Positions 44,298 to 52,706 of a stretch of 64,000 nucleotides of DNA are shown in pieces. The stretch is from NCBI GenBank assembly GCA_029549985.1, contig JAKPIB010000019.1, positions 27,618 to 91,617 of the forward strand, given 5' to 3'. The stretch is from Bacillota bacterium (GTDB lineage Bacteria; Bacillota; Clostridia; Caldicoprobacterales; DTU083). The notes beneath the pieces are model-generated. The model had not been told where the DNA came from. It saw only the letters and a program-made list of their open reading frames with translations, and searched no databases. A program made the position numbers and the translations under genes. Numbering within the stretch: the stretch's first letter is position 1; each line of letters starts with the position of its first letter.

Positions 44298-44963
44298 CTA
44301 GACAGAATATGTTTTCTGCAGGTGTTTTATCATCCTGTTCATCTGCGGCAGCACTGCTATGGCTGCGCAGATCAGAAATTCGACTCCAAGGAACGGGCCG
44401 TTGTAAGCCGCCGAGTACAGGATTGAGGGCAGGATATCCGTTGCCTGGGTGATCTCCGAGAAGAAGATGACCCCGGTCAGGAAGTGCATGAGGAAACGGC
44501 CGAAAACACCTATGAGGCATGCCACCACTATATTTTTCCGATAAAGGCCGGCCAGGCCCAGCAGGCCGAAGGCCAGCGGATAGTCCATTATAAGCTGTAC
44601 CCAGTGGACCAAATAACCGCCCTGGATATACTGGAGTATGCCGTAGGCTATGCCTGCCATCACTCCGGGAACGGGGCCGTATATAAATGCAAACAGCATC
44701 ACCGGCAGCATGCTTGCAGGCGTAACGCTTCCCCCCTGGGGCATGCTCCAGAGCTTTATGTATGACAGGACAAAGGAAAGGGCTATGCACAAGCTCGCGT
44801 TTACAAGCATCCCGGTCGTCAATTTGATCTCCCTGCTCCTTCTGATGAAGACGATCCCGCCGATGCCGATGAGGAGAAGCAAAACGGTGATGGCTATGGT
44901 GACAGGCGTGAATTCGAGGAATTCCTCGAACATTGACCGGATGTAGGATATGATACCGCTCAT
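44298..44963 (-). CDS. thiT: ECF-type thiamine transporter substrate component ThiT
   Basis: S component of an energy-coupling-factor transporter that captures thiamine with high affinity; the shared EcfAAT module lies elsewhere. The 221-residue protein has six to seven helices with the family pattern GGSVTPASMLPVMLFAFIYG and the thiamine-site segment YIQGGYLVHWVQLIMDYPLA. It is preceded by a TPP riboswitch, which confirms the vitamin call. AGGAGG lies nine bases before the ATG. Confidence 0.95.
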   Translation of the reverse strand: MSGIISYIRSMFEEFLEFTPVTIAITVLLLLIGIGGIVFIRRSREIKLTTGMLVNASLCIALSFVLSYIKLWSMPQGGSVTPASMLPVMLFAFIYGPVPGVMAGIAYGILQYIQGGYLVHWVQLIMDYPLAFGLLGLAGLYRKNIVVACLIGVFGRFLMHFLTGVIFFSEITQATDILPSILYSAAYNGPFLGVEFLICAAIAVLPQMNRMIKHLQKTYSV

Positions 44964-45005
44964 AATGAAAAAACCTCCTTTAAGTTAGCTTGCCGGAGGA
45001 GGAAA

Positions 45006-45037
45006 GAAAAAAACATGAAAGAAGCTCTTCATGTTTT
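45006..45037 (-). terminator. terminator of the TPP riboswitch
   Basis: AAACATGAA (45011-45019) pairs with TTCATGTTT (45029-45037); T residues follow on the minus strand. It is the expression platform that stops transcription when TPP is bound. Confidence 0.85.
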
Positions 45038-45045
45038 AAACCAAA

Positions 45046-45126
45046 TAAGCTTCCCTACGCAGGCATTACCCTGACAGGTTCAAAGGGTCGGATATAATAT
45101 CCTCTCAGCCTAAGCTCCCCTAGCAA
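45046..45126 (-). promoter_or_regulatory. TPP riboswitch (THI box)
   Basis: The minus strand has the conserved aptamer parts: GGGGAGCTTAGGCTGAGAGG, then GACCCTTTGAACCTGTCAGG and GTAATGCCTGCGTAGGGAAG. It controls thiT. Confidence 0.96.
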
Positions 45127-45145
45127 TCTATATTGATTTTTCTCT

Positions 45146-45174
45146 ATTATAGCACCGGTTTGAATGCATATCAA
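45146..45174 (-). promoter_or_regulatory. sigma-A promoter of the thiT transcript
   Basis: TTGATA (45174-45169), 17-base spacer, TATAAT (45151-45146) on the minus strand, 20 bases before the TPP aptamer. Confidence 0.8.
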
Positions 45175-45207
45175 CAGGCAGCATCCAAATCCCGATGCCT
45201 GGCGGTC

Positions 45208-45588
45208 TCAGCCCTTGTCCCGGCCTGAGACCGCAGCCTCCCATTCCCTGTAGCATAGCTCAAGCTCAGCGTCCAGCACCGCCTTTTCATCAAACAGCTC
45301 CTTAAGCTTCACTGCATCCGAGCAGTAAAGGTCCATCTGCCCTTCGATCAGCCTGATCTGCTCCTCCATTTGCTCGATCTTTCCTTCAAGCTCCTTAAGC
45401 GCCCTGGCCTTGCCTGCGCTCCGCCCGCTAGAGCCTCTGTCCCTTGGACCGGCAGCCCCGGCCCTTGTGCCCTTATGATCAGCAGCCTTGGCGGTATTGA
45501 CCGTTTTAGCCGGCTGACCGCAAGAAGCACTCAGCTCCTTTTGGCGTTCATCCAGGTAATAGGCGTAATCGCGTCGGTCAGGTCCCAA
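45208..45588 (-). pseudogene. C-terminal remnant of an ABC-F ATPase
   Basis: The 126 codons match only the last part of an ABC-F ATPase (Uup/YdiF type): YAYYLDERQKELSA, a low-complexity linker and the arm EQMEEQIRLIEGQMDLYCSD followed by LFDEKAVLDAELELCYREWE. The two ATP-binding domains (about 500 residues) are missing. There is no ribosome site before the TTG at 45588. The fragment is in the same frame as the sigma gene and follows its TAG stop after two codons. A deletion that joined the two genes is the simplest explanation. Confidence 0.7.
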
Positions 45589-45594
45589 AAGTGC

Positions 45595-47271
45595 CTATTT
45601 ATCCCTCCATACTACCGTGCACAGCCTTTTAGCCTCATCAGGGGTGGGGTACCTGAGCAGCCCCTTGTCCGCCAGCCAGTAGAGCACGGCATACTGGGGA
45701 TAGATCTTGTATTTGAGGTAAGCCCTTTCATCCTTTGAAATAAAGTCCGGTATTTCCTTATCGAATTCCTTGGCGAAGCCTTCGATATAATCTGTGAACA
45801 TCTCTTTACCGAGCTTTGCATATATCTCGTCCAATATATCATTCAGCCCTGTAAACTGCTCCTTTGTGAAATAGGGGATAAGCATCTTCGGCCTGCCGTC
45901 CTCCATTTTCACATAGCCCAGCTCGGCCTCCTTTGCAATGATCTGCTTGTCCATATCATTAGGGGTTTCCCCATCCCGTATGAGCTGGGCGATGCAGGTC
46001 AGTTCAGCCATATTCGTTACACTAAAGTCCCGCCAGTGTAAACCGGTATCGATAGTGGCCTTGCTTTCCAACTGCAATGCCGAATTGCCCAGGCTGTCGC
46101 TGTAAGATTTGATGCCGTTACCGTCAGCCTTGCGGTAAAAATCGACCTCCTCCGGGCTGAACTCCCTCTGGTTTTCCCAGTAATGATCATCACAAAGGGT
46201 GGCACATACCCAGTGCTGGGACCCGTCCTTGCGCTTGGGCCTGTCGATGGTGATGTTGTTTCTTCTGTAAACGGCATTCAAAGACCAATAATAGAGCTTA
46301 TTGACCGCCAGAGGTATCAGCGCCCATAAAACAAAGTCCTTGTCAAGGTCGCTGCCTAAAAAGCCAATGTCCTTTATCCTGTCGTACCTTTTGTCAAAGG
46401 CGTCGAAGATCCGCTCCGCATAGGGCCCGATATTGTAGTAATGATATTTCCCATTAAGCACATTATGCCGTATCTCAGCTATGAAGAAATTGGTCGTGTA
46501 CCTGTTCTTATCGACCAGCCTCAGGTAGTCCATGTAGACAAGCTTTCGGATATGGTGTTCAAGGTAGCCGGCGGCTACGGAAAGGGTCCTTGCTATTTCC
46601 TCGATAGTGAGCTTTTTCCCATAGCAGGCCAGGCAAATATTGTCTACGAGCCTGTCCTCGCCCAGGCCGCACTGGCCGTATTCTATCGTTGTGTACCCGT
46701 CATGCCCCACCATCAGCCTTTTTGGGGCAACATTCAAATTATTGGTCGTCATCTCGATCCCCGCTTTCAATTTCTTTTTGATCTCGGACAAGTGCCAGCG
46801 GACGGTCGAATGGGGTATGTCCAGGAGCTTCGATATCTCCGCCCCGGTCCTGTTTTCATAGTAAAACAGCAGGGTTATCTCCCGGTGGAGCCTGTTGAGA
46901 TAAGCCACCTCCGTGCGCAGCTTTTCAATGGCAAGCCCGGTCTCCACCTCGTCTTCCACACAGGTCCCATCCTGCAGGTCGAACAGGGCATCGATATCAA
47001 GGTTGTTCCAGTGCTTTTTGTTGCTCCTTAAAAACTTGGACCAGGTATAGCAGCAGATCGTATACACGAAGGCGTCCAGGTCCTCGATCCTCTCATGGCG
47101 CCTTAAGGAGGATGACAAGGACAGGAGTATCTCCTGGGACAGGTCTTCGGCAAGCTGCAGGTCATGCGTCCTGGAGTATGCAAACCCCGTTATCTTCTTT
47201 GCATAGGCGCGTATCATATCATCGCTTAAGGTTATATCAATCACCGCCCAATCAAGCACTCTGTAATACAA
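45595..47271 (-). CDS. ECF-type sigma factor with long C-terminal extension
   Basis: A 558-residue protein. Residues about 15-100 are sigma region 2 (AEDLSQEILLSLSSSLRRHE, then FVYTICCYTWSKFLRSNKKHW) and 110-175 are region 4 (NRLHREITLLFYYENRTGAE and PHSTVRWHLSEIKKKL). The next block (about 205-270) looks like a winged helix (KKLTIEEIARTLSVAAGYLE then RYTTNFFIAEIR). The remaining 290 residues are unrecognised, helical and acidic. ECF factors are usually about 190 residues, so the extension may sense a signal in place of an anti-sigma partner. The start TTG at 47271 is weakly supported. Confidence 0.8.
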   Translation of the reverse strand: MYYRVLDWAVIDITLSDDMIRAYAKKITGFAYSRTHDLQLAEDLSQEILLSLSSSLRRHERIEDLDAFVYTICCYTWSKFLRSNKKHWNNLDIDALFDLQDGTCVEDEVETGLAIEKLRTEVAYLNRLHREITLLFYYENRTGAEISKLLDIPHSTVRWHLSEIKKKLKAGIEMTTNNLNVAPKRLMVGHDGYTTIEYGQCGLGEDRLVDNICLACYGKKLTIEEIARTLSVAAGYLEHHIRKLVYMDYLRLVDKNRYTTNFFIAEIRHNVLNGKYHYYNIGPYAERIFDAFDKRYDRIKDIGFLGSDLDKDFVLWALIPLAVNKLYYWSLNAVYRRNNITIDRPKRKDGSQHWVCATLCDDHYWENQREFSPEEVDFYRKADGNGIKSYSDSLGNSALQLESKATIDTGLHWRDFSVTNMAELTCIAQLIRDGETPNDMDKQIIAKEAELGYVKMEDGRPKMLIPYFTKEQFTGLNDILDEIYAKLGKEMFTDYIEGFAKEFDKEIPDFISKDERAYLKYKIYPQYAVLYWLADKGLLRYPTPDEAKRLCTVVWRDK

Positions 47272-47318
47272 GTACCGGATCCTGAAGAAATGTTGGCAGG
47301 GTCTATGGATTTTTTAGA

Positions 47319-47822
47319 TTATCTACCCGGTATGACCTTGACCATGAAAAGGCAGGGATTGTTCTCGTCCCATATAGTGGTGAACACCTCCAGCGGGGTA
47401 AAGCCCATGGACAGGTAGAACTGTCTCGTTCTTGCATAGTATTCATCAGGGTTGTCCTCAGCCAGGGTCTTGACAGTCAGGAATCTATATTCCTTTTCGA
47501 TGCAATAGCGGACACATTGGTTTACAAGGCTTCTTCCTATCCCCTTCCGCTGGTGCTCCTTCAGCACCCCCATCACGCTAAGCTCCGCGGTCTTGCTGTT
47601 ATGGGCCTTCAAGGCTGCAAAGCCCACCGGTTCACTGCCGGCATAGCAGGCATAGAAGGTCATGGTCCTTACCCATCTGGTATAGTCATCGATTGCCTCC
47701 GGTATGCCGAACCACTCCGGAAGTGAATTCAGGATGTGGCGGCAAATACGGGACTTGACGTCGATATCCTCGATCTCCATGATATAATATCCTTTTTCTG
47801 ACAGGTTTGCATGCTTGGCCAT
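47319..47822 (-). CDS. GNAT-family N-acetyltransferase
   Basis: A 167-residue acetyltransferase. The acetyl-CoA-binding pyrophosphate loop is QRKGIGRSLVNQCVRY after the strand AELSVMGVLKEH, with the earlier strand GFAALKAHNS and the typical C-terminal FYLSMGFTPLEVF. The ATG at 47822 follows AGAGGGTG. Acceptor substrate unknown. It lies upstream of the sigma gene on the same strand, with about 47 bases between. Confidence 0.9.
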   Translation of the reverse strand: MAKHANLSEKGYYIMEIEDIDVKSRICRHILNSLPEWFGIPEAIDDYTRWVRTMTFYACYAGSEPVGFAALKAHNSKTAELSVMGVLKEHQRKGIGRSLVNQCVRYCIEKEYRFLTVKTLAEDNPDEYYARTRQFYLSMGFTPLEVFTTIWDENNPCLFMVKVIPGR

Positions 47823-47983
47823 TTCAGCACCCTCTGATATTTAAAATATGGGCCCGTTATGTATGTACTAAATGACTCCGGCTCAAAATGGAAATTGTAC
47901 ACTTTGCTTATATCACAAAATTAGTGTATATTACAAGGTGGTGGTAAAACTATATTGAATACAAACCAGGAGAGATCAGATTT

Positions 47984-49192
47984 ATGAAAAGATTGACAGG
48001 AACAGTTGTCAGAGGCCTCAGGACACCGATCATCAACAAGGGCGATAACCTTGAGGATATCGTAGTAGATACATTGCTAAAAGCTGCAGATGCAGAAGGC
48101 TTTACCATAGGCAACAGGGATATACTGGCCATAACTGAATCCGTGGTGGCCCGTGCTCAGGGCAACTATGCGAGCATCGACGCGATCTCAAAGGATATAA
48201 GGGCCAAATTCGGCGATGACACCATAGGGATCGTATTCCCCATCCTAAGCCGCAACCGTTTTGCCGTATGCCTCAAGGGCATAGCAAAGGGCACCAGGAA
48301 GATCGTGCTCATGCTGAGCTACCCGTCAGACGAGGTGGGCAATCACCTGTTTGATGACAGCCTGCTTGATGAAAAGGATATAAACCCCTGGTCGGATACC
48401 CTGTCCGAGGATGAATACAGGGCTCATTTCGGATATTACAAGCACCCCTTTACCGGTGTGGATTATGTGGAGTATTACAAATCTACCATAGAAGAGTGCG
48501 GGGCACAGTGCCAGGTCATATTTTCAAACAACCCCCTTGAGATCCTGAAATACACAAGGAGCGTACTGGTCGCCAACATCCATGCCCGGCACAGGACAAA
48601 GCGGATACTAAAGCAAAACGGGGCCGAAAAGGTCTACGGCCTGGACGATATCCTGTCTGCCCCGGTGGACGGCAGCGGCTACAATGAAACCTACGGGCTC
48701 CTTGGGAGCAACAAGGCGACAGAGGACTCCGTAAAGCTCTTCCCAAGGGACTGCCAGCCCCTGGTCGATAGCATCCAGCAAAGAATAAAGGATCAGACCG
48801 GCAAAACCATAGAGGTCATGATATATGGCGACGGCGCCTTCAAGGACCCTGTGGGCAGCATATGGGAGCTGGCCGATCCGGTGGTATCCCCTGCATATAC
48901 AAAAGGACTTGCAGGCAAGCCCAACGAGGTCAAGCTCAAGTACCTGGCTGACAACCAGTTCGGCCACCTCAGGGGCGAAGAGCTCCAAAAGGCGATAGCT
49001 GAGTATATCAGGAACAAGCCCGGTGACCTGGTGAGCAGCATGATCTCCCAGGGCACGACGCCAAGAAGGCTCACAGACCTGATCGGGACCCTGTGCGACC
49101 TGACCTCCGGCAGCGGGGACAAGGGTACACCCGTAATATATATCCAAGGCTACTTTGACGATTACTCATGCGATGACCGGATACAAGCCTAG
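47984..49192 (+). CDS. F420-0:L-glutamate ligase-like protein (CofE family)
   Basis: A 402-residue protein with the CofE/F420_ligase fold: GTVVRGLRTPIINKGDNLED, then DILAITESVVARAQGNYASI and the C-terminal YGDGAFKDPVGSIWELADPV, the segment that binds GTP and metal in CofE. Coenzyme F420 is not usual in clostridia and no other F420 gene is in the window, so the acceptor may be another molecule that receives glutamate or an amino acid. GGAGAG precedes the ATG. A terminator hairpin overlaps the stop codon. Confidence 0.8.
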   Translation: MKRLTGTVVRGLRTPIINKGDNLEDIVVDTLLKAADAEGFTIGNRDILAITESVVARAQGNYASIDAISKDIRAKFGDDTIGIVFPILSRNRFAVCLKGIAKGTRKIVLMLSYPSDEVGNHLFDDSLLDEKDINPWSDTLSEDEYRAHFGYYKHPFTGVDYVEYYKSTIEECGAQCQVIFSNNPLEILKYTRSVLVANIHARHRTKRILKQNGAEKVYGLDDILSAPVDGSGYNETYGLLGSNKATEDSVKLFPRDCQPLVDSIQQRIKDQTGKTIEVMIYGDGAFKDPVGSIWELADPVVSPAYTKGLAGKPNEVKLKYLADNQFGHLRGEELQKAIAEYIRNKPGDLVSSMISQGTTPRRLTDLIGTLCDLTSGSGDKGTPVIYIQGYFDDYSCDDRIQA

Positions 49193-49210
49193 CTTGTATC
49201 CTCTTTTCTT
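49179..49210 (+). terminator. rho-independent terminator
   Basis: GGATACAAG (49179-49187) pairs with CTTGTATCC (49193-49201), then a T-rich tail. The stop codon of the CofE-like gene lies in the loop. Confidence 0.88.
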
Positions 49211-49281
49211 TATCCTTTTGCTTTGATCGTTCTGTGTATGATCAGGCTTATCTACCCATTAGATGATCCGGGAGTGCTGAC

Positions 49282-49632
49282 ATGATCGCAGCCAGGAAGC
49301 TTGCTATCCACCTTATAGCCCTTGTGCTCATATTTATAGCTGCACTTATGTCCAAATATATATCCATCCCATGTACATTCAGGGAGCTGACATCCATCCC
49401 CTGCCCCACCTGCGGTCTGACGAGGTCAGTCAGGGCGCTTGTGACTGGCAGCTTGAGGCTGTCCTTGTACTACCATCCCCTGACCATGCTTTTTGCCGGC
49501 CTCCTCCTGCTGGCCCTGCACAGGAGGAGGCTCAGAATCAGCAAAAGGGCCTTTGATCTCATCCTCATCGCCTGCAGCATGATTGTTTTCATAGTATACA
49601 TCTACCGCCTGTATTATGATTTGATACCTTGA
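49282..49632 (+). CDS. DUF2752 membrane protein
   Basis: A 116-residue protein with three membrane helices. The conserved DUF2752 motif IPCPTCGLTRSVRALVTG lies in the first loop, with the Cys pair CPTC, and LRLSLYYHPLTMLFAGLLLL follows. The function of the family is unknown; the Cys pair suggests redox or metal binding at the membrane face. Ribosome site GGGAG precedes the ATG. Weakly linked to the TM2 gene about 95 bases downstream, which has its own promoter. Confidence 0.85.
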   Translation: MIAARKLAIHLIALVLIFIAALMSKYISIPCTFRELTSIPCPTCGLTRSVRALVTGSLRLSLYYHPLTMLFAGLLLLALHRRRLRISKRAFDLILIACSMIVFIVYIYRLYYDLIP

Positions 49633-49655
49633 CTGCTATAAACAGATGTTTTGAT

Positions 49656-49684
49656 TTGACCTTATGTCTATTTATGTATATAAT
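49656..49684 (+). promoter_or_regulatory. sigma-A promoter of the TM2 gene
   Basis: TTGACC, 17-base spacer, TATAAT, 43 bases upstream of the ATG at 49727. Confidence 0.8.
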
Positions 49685-49726
49685 ATGAAATGTATTATAT
49701 ATTTTTATGGAAGGTGGCAAGCATAA

Positions 49727-50061
49727 ATGGACAGCCAAAAGGTCGATATGTACTTGATGACCAATCAGAAATACTTCCCTGCAGAAAAAATGGTATACAT
49801 CAGGGAAAAGCTCCTGGCAATGGACGACAGTAAATTCACACTTGTCTCCACTGTTGAACTGAAGGATCCTACCACACTTTTGCTGATATCGATTTTCCTG
49901 GGCTCACTTGCATCGACAGGTTCATGCTGGGCGACGTCGGCATGGGTATCCTGAAGCTGTTGACAGCCGGTGTTTGCGGAGTTCTTACCATCATTGACTG
50001 GTTCACGATCTCCAAAAAGACAAGAGAGCTGAATTTCAACAATCTGATGACCCTGCTCTGA
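49727..50061 (+). pseudogene. frameshifted TM2-domain membrane protein
   Basis: A TM2-domain protein (two membrane helices joined by a DRF loop) split by one missing base. The first frame reads MDSQKVDMYLMTNQKYFP to LLLISIFLGSL, then goes out of frame near 49912; the next frame continues IDRFMLGDVGMGILKLLTAG to TIIDWFTISKKTR and stops at 50059-50061. A single G restored near CTTGCATC (making CTTGGCATC) gives one protein of about 112 residues. It has a strong promoter, ribosome site and terminator, so the break is either recent or a sequencing/assembly error. Confidence 0.82.
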
Positions 50062-50106
50062 TCCCTGGTCTTGGGGCCTCATACATCTTATAGTTTTCGG
50101 CTTGGT

Positions 50107-50146
50107 AAAAAATCAGGACTATTCGAAATAGATCCTGATTTTTTTC
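50107..50146. terminator. bidirectional terminator
   Basis: AATCAGGA-CTATT (50111-50123) pairs with AATAG-TCCTGATT (50127-50140) with one bulged A; A run before and T run after. It serves the TM2 gene and the convergent regulator. Confidence 0.88.
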
Positions 50147-50190
50147 ATTTCAGTATATATGCATATCGCCTTCTGTTTCATTCGGACATT

Positions 50191-50889
50191 TTACAGGTCA
50201 TAGCCGCTCAGGCGTTCCAGCTCTGTCCGCGCTTCAATGCTTATCTTCCGGTGGCCCGACTGCCTTATCCAGCCCTTGTCCTCAAACAGGGACAGCTTTC
50301 TGCTCAAGGTCTCCTGGCTGATGCCGATGTGGGCTGCCAGGTCCTTTTTACTGAAGGGCAGGCTTATCACCGTTTTCCCCTCCGCAAGCCTGAGCAAGGC
50401 CCGGGCCAGCCGCTGCTCCACATCCTGCAGGCCCAGGGTCTCGATCAGGGATTCTGAACTCCGGAGCCGCTTGCTGAGCTCTTCGATGATCTTTACAGCA
50501 ATGGCCGGCTTCCTGCTTATCATGTCCTTGAGCCTGCTGCCTTCGATCATACACACGGTCGTGTTCTCCAGCACCTCGGCATTGTTGTCGAGGGGAGCCG
50601 AGACAAACAGTGACAGCTCCCCGAAAAAGTCACCAGGCTCCAGGAGCCTTATGACCTGTTCTTTCCCTGTATCAAGCAACCTGGTGATCTTCACCCTGCC
50701 TTCATGGATGACATAGAGCTTCTGGCCCCTGTCACCGGCCATGTATATGAACTCGCCCTTCTTGTATACCCTCTGGTCAGTGATCATGGCGATCTCCGAT
50801 ACCTCTTCACGGGTCAGGCTGCTGAAGATCGGCACCCTTTCTATGCAGCTTTTTTCAGCCCCTGCATGAGCGCAATGAACGCAATCCAT
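50191..50889 (-). CDS. Crp/Fnr-family regulator with FNR-like cysteines
   Basis: A 232-residue regulator with a cyclic-nucleotide-fold sensor domain (about 20-130) and a winged HTH (about 170-225, SKKDLAAHIGISQETLSRKL). Cys3, Cys6 and Cys15 with Cys113 (in the TTVCMIEG strand) match the position of the four cysteine ligands of the FNR 4Fe-4S cluster, so this may sense oxygen or NO. Recognition helix QETLSRKL differs from FNR. AAGGAGG precedes the ATG. It is adjacent to the ABC exporter genes. Confidence 0.88.
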   Translation of the reverse strand: MDCVHCAHAGAEKSCIERVPIFSSLTREEVSEIAMITDQRVYKKGEFIYMAGDRGQKLYVIHEGRVKITRLLDTGKEQVIRLLEPGDFFGELSLFVSAPLDNNAEVLENTTVCMIEGSRLKDMISRKPAIAVKIIEELSKRLRSSESLIETLGLQDVEQRLARALLRLAEGKTVISLPFSKKDLAAHIGISQETLSRKLSLFEDKGWIRQSGHRKISIEARTELERLSGYDL

Positions 50890-50912
50890 TTTCTCCTCCT
50901 TGATAGCTCAAG

Positions 50913-52706
50913 CTATACATAGTATTTTGCCTGGGACTCCCACATCTCACTGTACTTGCTGCATCTATCGATCAGCTCTTCATGGGTGCCGATGTCCACC
51001 ACCTCGCCCTTGTCCATGACGATGATCCTGTCAGCCAGCCTGACCGAGCCCAGCCTGTGGGTCACTATTATGGCTGTCTTGTCCTTTGCGATCCTTGCGA
51101 ACCGTTCATAGATCCGTTTCTCCTCCAGGGGATCGATGGCTGCCGTGGGTTCATCCAGCACGATTATATTGTGGGGCCGGTAAAAGCCCCTGGCTATGGC
51201 CACCCTTTGCCACTGGCCTCCTGAGATATCCACGCCGTCAAACTCCCGGGACAGCATGGTGTCATAGCCATTCACAAAGGCTTCATCCTTCGGGTCCAGG
51301 CCTGACATGGATGATACCCTGTCCAGATAGTCCTCCTCAGGCACCAGGCTTGTGTCGGATATGGAGATGTTGTCCCCCAGGGTGAGCTGGTATTTCTGAT
51401 ATTTCTGGAACACCCCGGATATATTCTTAAACAGGTATTTGAGTGATATATCACTGGTTTTCTTATCACCATGGAGCACATATCCCTTGTCCGGCAGGTA
51501 GAGCCCTGTGATAAGGCGGACGATAGTGGTCTTGCCCGAGCCGTTTTCGCCCACTATGGCGATCGTCTCACCCTTTTTTATGGTAAAGGATGCGTTCTTC
51601 ACGGCCGGACTTTCAGCCGATGGGTATGAAAAGCTCACATCCACCAGCCTTATGTCACAGTCCGGATCGACCACTGTGTCACTGCCCCCGCGCTCAGGGA
51701 TCTCAAGAAAGTTCAGATAGTTTTGTATAGTGCCCAGCTGCTGGGCTATGTTGCCGGCATGCCTGCAAACGACCTCCTCCATTATTTCGAACAAGGCCCC
51801 AAGGGAGGCAAAAACAGCGGTAAAGGCACCTGTGGATATTTCCTGGCCCATAAGGGCCTCAAACAGCATGAACAGGATAAGGAGGTAGCCTGCAAGGGCC
51901 AAAACCTTCATGAGGAGCTCATACATGCTTGTTTTGAACGTGGCCTTCCAGCGCTCCTTGTTCAGCAGCTCCAGGGCTTGTCTATACAGCCTCATGAAGA
52001 ACCCGAAAGCGCCCAGGAGCCTGGTTTCCTTGAAATACTCCCGCCCGGCTATGCAGCCTTCATAGTATTCAAATTGTCTTCGGATGGGGGCCGCCTTGTC
52101 CTCAAGGCCTGCATACACCTTTGAGCGCAAGACCTGGCTCGTCATCGCAGGTATGAATACTATCACTATGGCCAGTGCAAGGATGGGCTTTAAGCTGAAC
52201 AGGTACCAGCCCATGAACAAGAAGTAGGGTATGTAAAAGGTGAAAACGAAGGTGACAAGGATCACAAAAAACACTGCGTGATTTTTGCCTTCATTGGCCT
52301 TGTTTATATCATCGAGCATCTTTGTATCCTCGAAGCACACAGGAGAGATCCTCGCCATCTTCTCATTGATGCCCTGCTGTATCTTTCCCAGGGCCTTCTC
52401 GCCGTATACCTGGGGCAGGAAGTTCCCCACACCGTTTAGGACCTGGTTGGAAAAGTAGATAAGGCCAAGCATGAGGAGCGACATGGCCACAGCAGCCATA
52501 TCAGCCATTCCTCTTGCCATAAGCTCCGCCGTATCAAAAAACCTCTGGGTAACCAGGGTGGTGATGCCCCAGGAAAAGCCGTGAGCTATGCTTACAAGCT
52601 GGCACAATATAAACAGGAAGGGTTCTGCTAAAAAAGCGGTGGGCAGCAGCTTGAAAAAAGCTTTCATGACATTGGGCCTTGGCCCCTTGGTCTCTGTCAT
52701 ACTCAT
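50913..52706 (-). CDS. ABC exporter half-transporter (subunit B)
   Basis: A 597-residue half-transporter with an N-terminal six-helix domain (about 15-320) and an ATP-binding domain. Walker A is GENGSGKTT, the signature DISGGQWQRVAIAR, Walker B VLDEPTAAID and the H-loop VTHRLGSVRLAD. All are intact. Its ATG overlaps the stop of the upstream exporter gene (ATGA, 52703-52706), so the two are translated together and probably form a heterodimer. The cargo, drug or lipid or peptide, is not predictable; no precursor-peptide gene is visible. Confidence 0.9.
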   Translation of the reverse strand: MSMTETKGPRPNVMKAFFKLLPTAFLAEPFLFILCQLVSIAHGFSWGITTLVTQRFFDTAELMARGMADMAAVAMSLLMLGLIYFSNQVLNGVGNFLPQVYGEKALGKIQQGINEKMARISPVCFEDTKMLDDINKANEGKNHAVFFVILVTFVFTFYIPYFLFMGWYLFSLKPILALAIVIVFIPAMTSQVLRSKVYAGLEDKAAPIRRQFEYYEGCIAGREYFKETRLLGAFGFFMRLYRQALELLNKERWKATFKTSMYELLMKVLALAGYLLILFMLFEALMGQEISTGAFTAVFASLGALFEIMEEVVCRHAGNIAQQLGTIQNYLNFLEIPERGGSDTVVDPDCDIRLVDVSFSYPSAESPAVKNASFTIKKGETIAIVGENGSGKTTIVRLITGLYLPDKGYVLHGDKKTSDISLKYLFKNISGVFQKYQKYQLTLGDNISISDTSLVPEEDYLDRVSSMSGLDPKDEAFVNGYDTMLSREFDGVDISGGQWQRVAIARGFYRPHNIIVLDEPTAAIDPLEEKRIYERFARIAKDKTAIIVTHRLGSVRLADRIIVMDKGEVVDIGTHEELIDRCSKYSEMWESQAKYYV

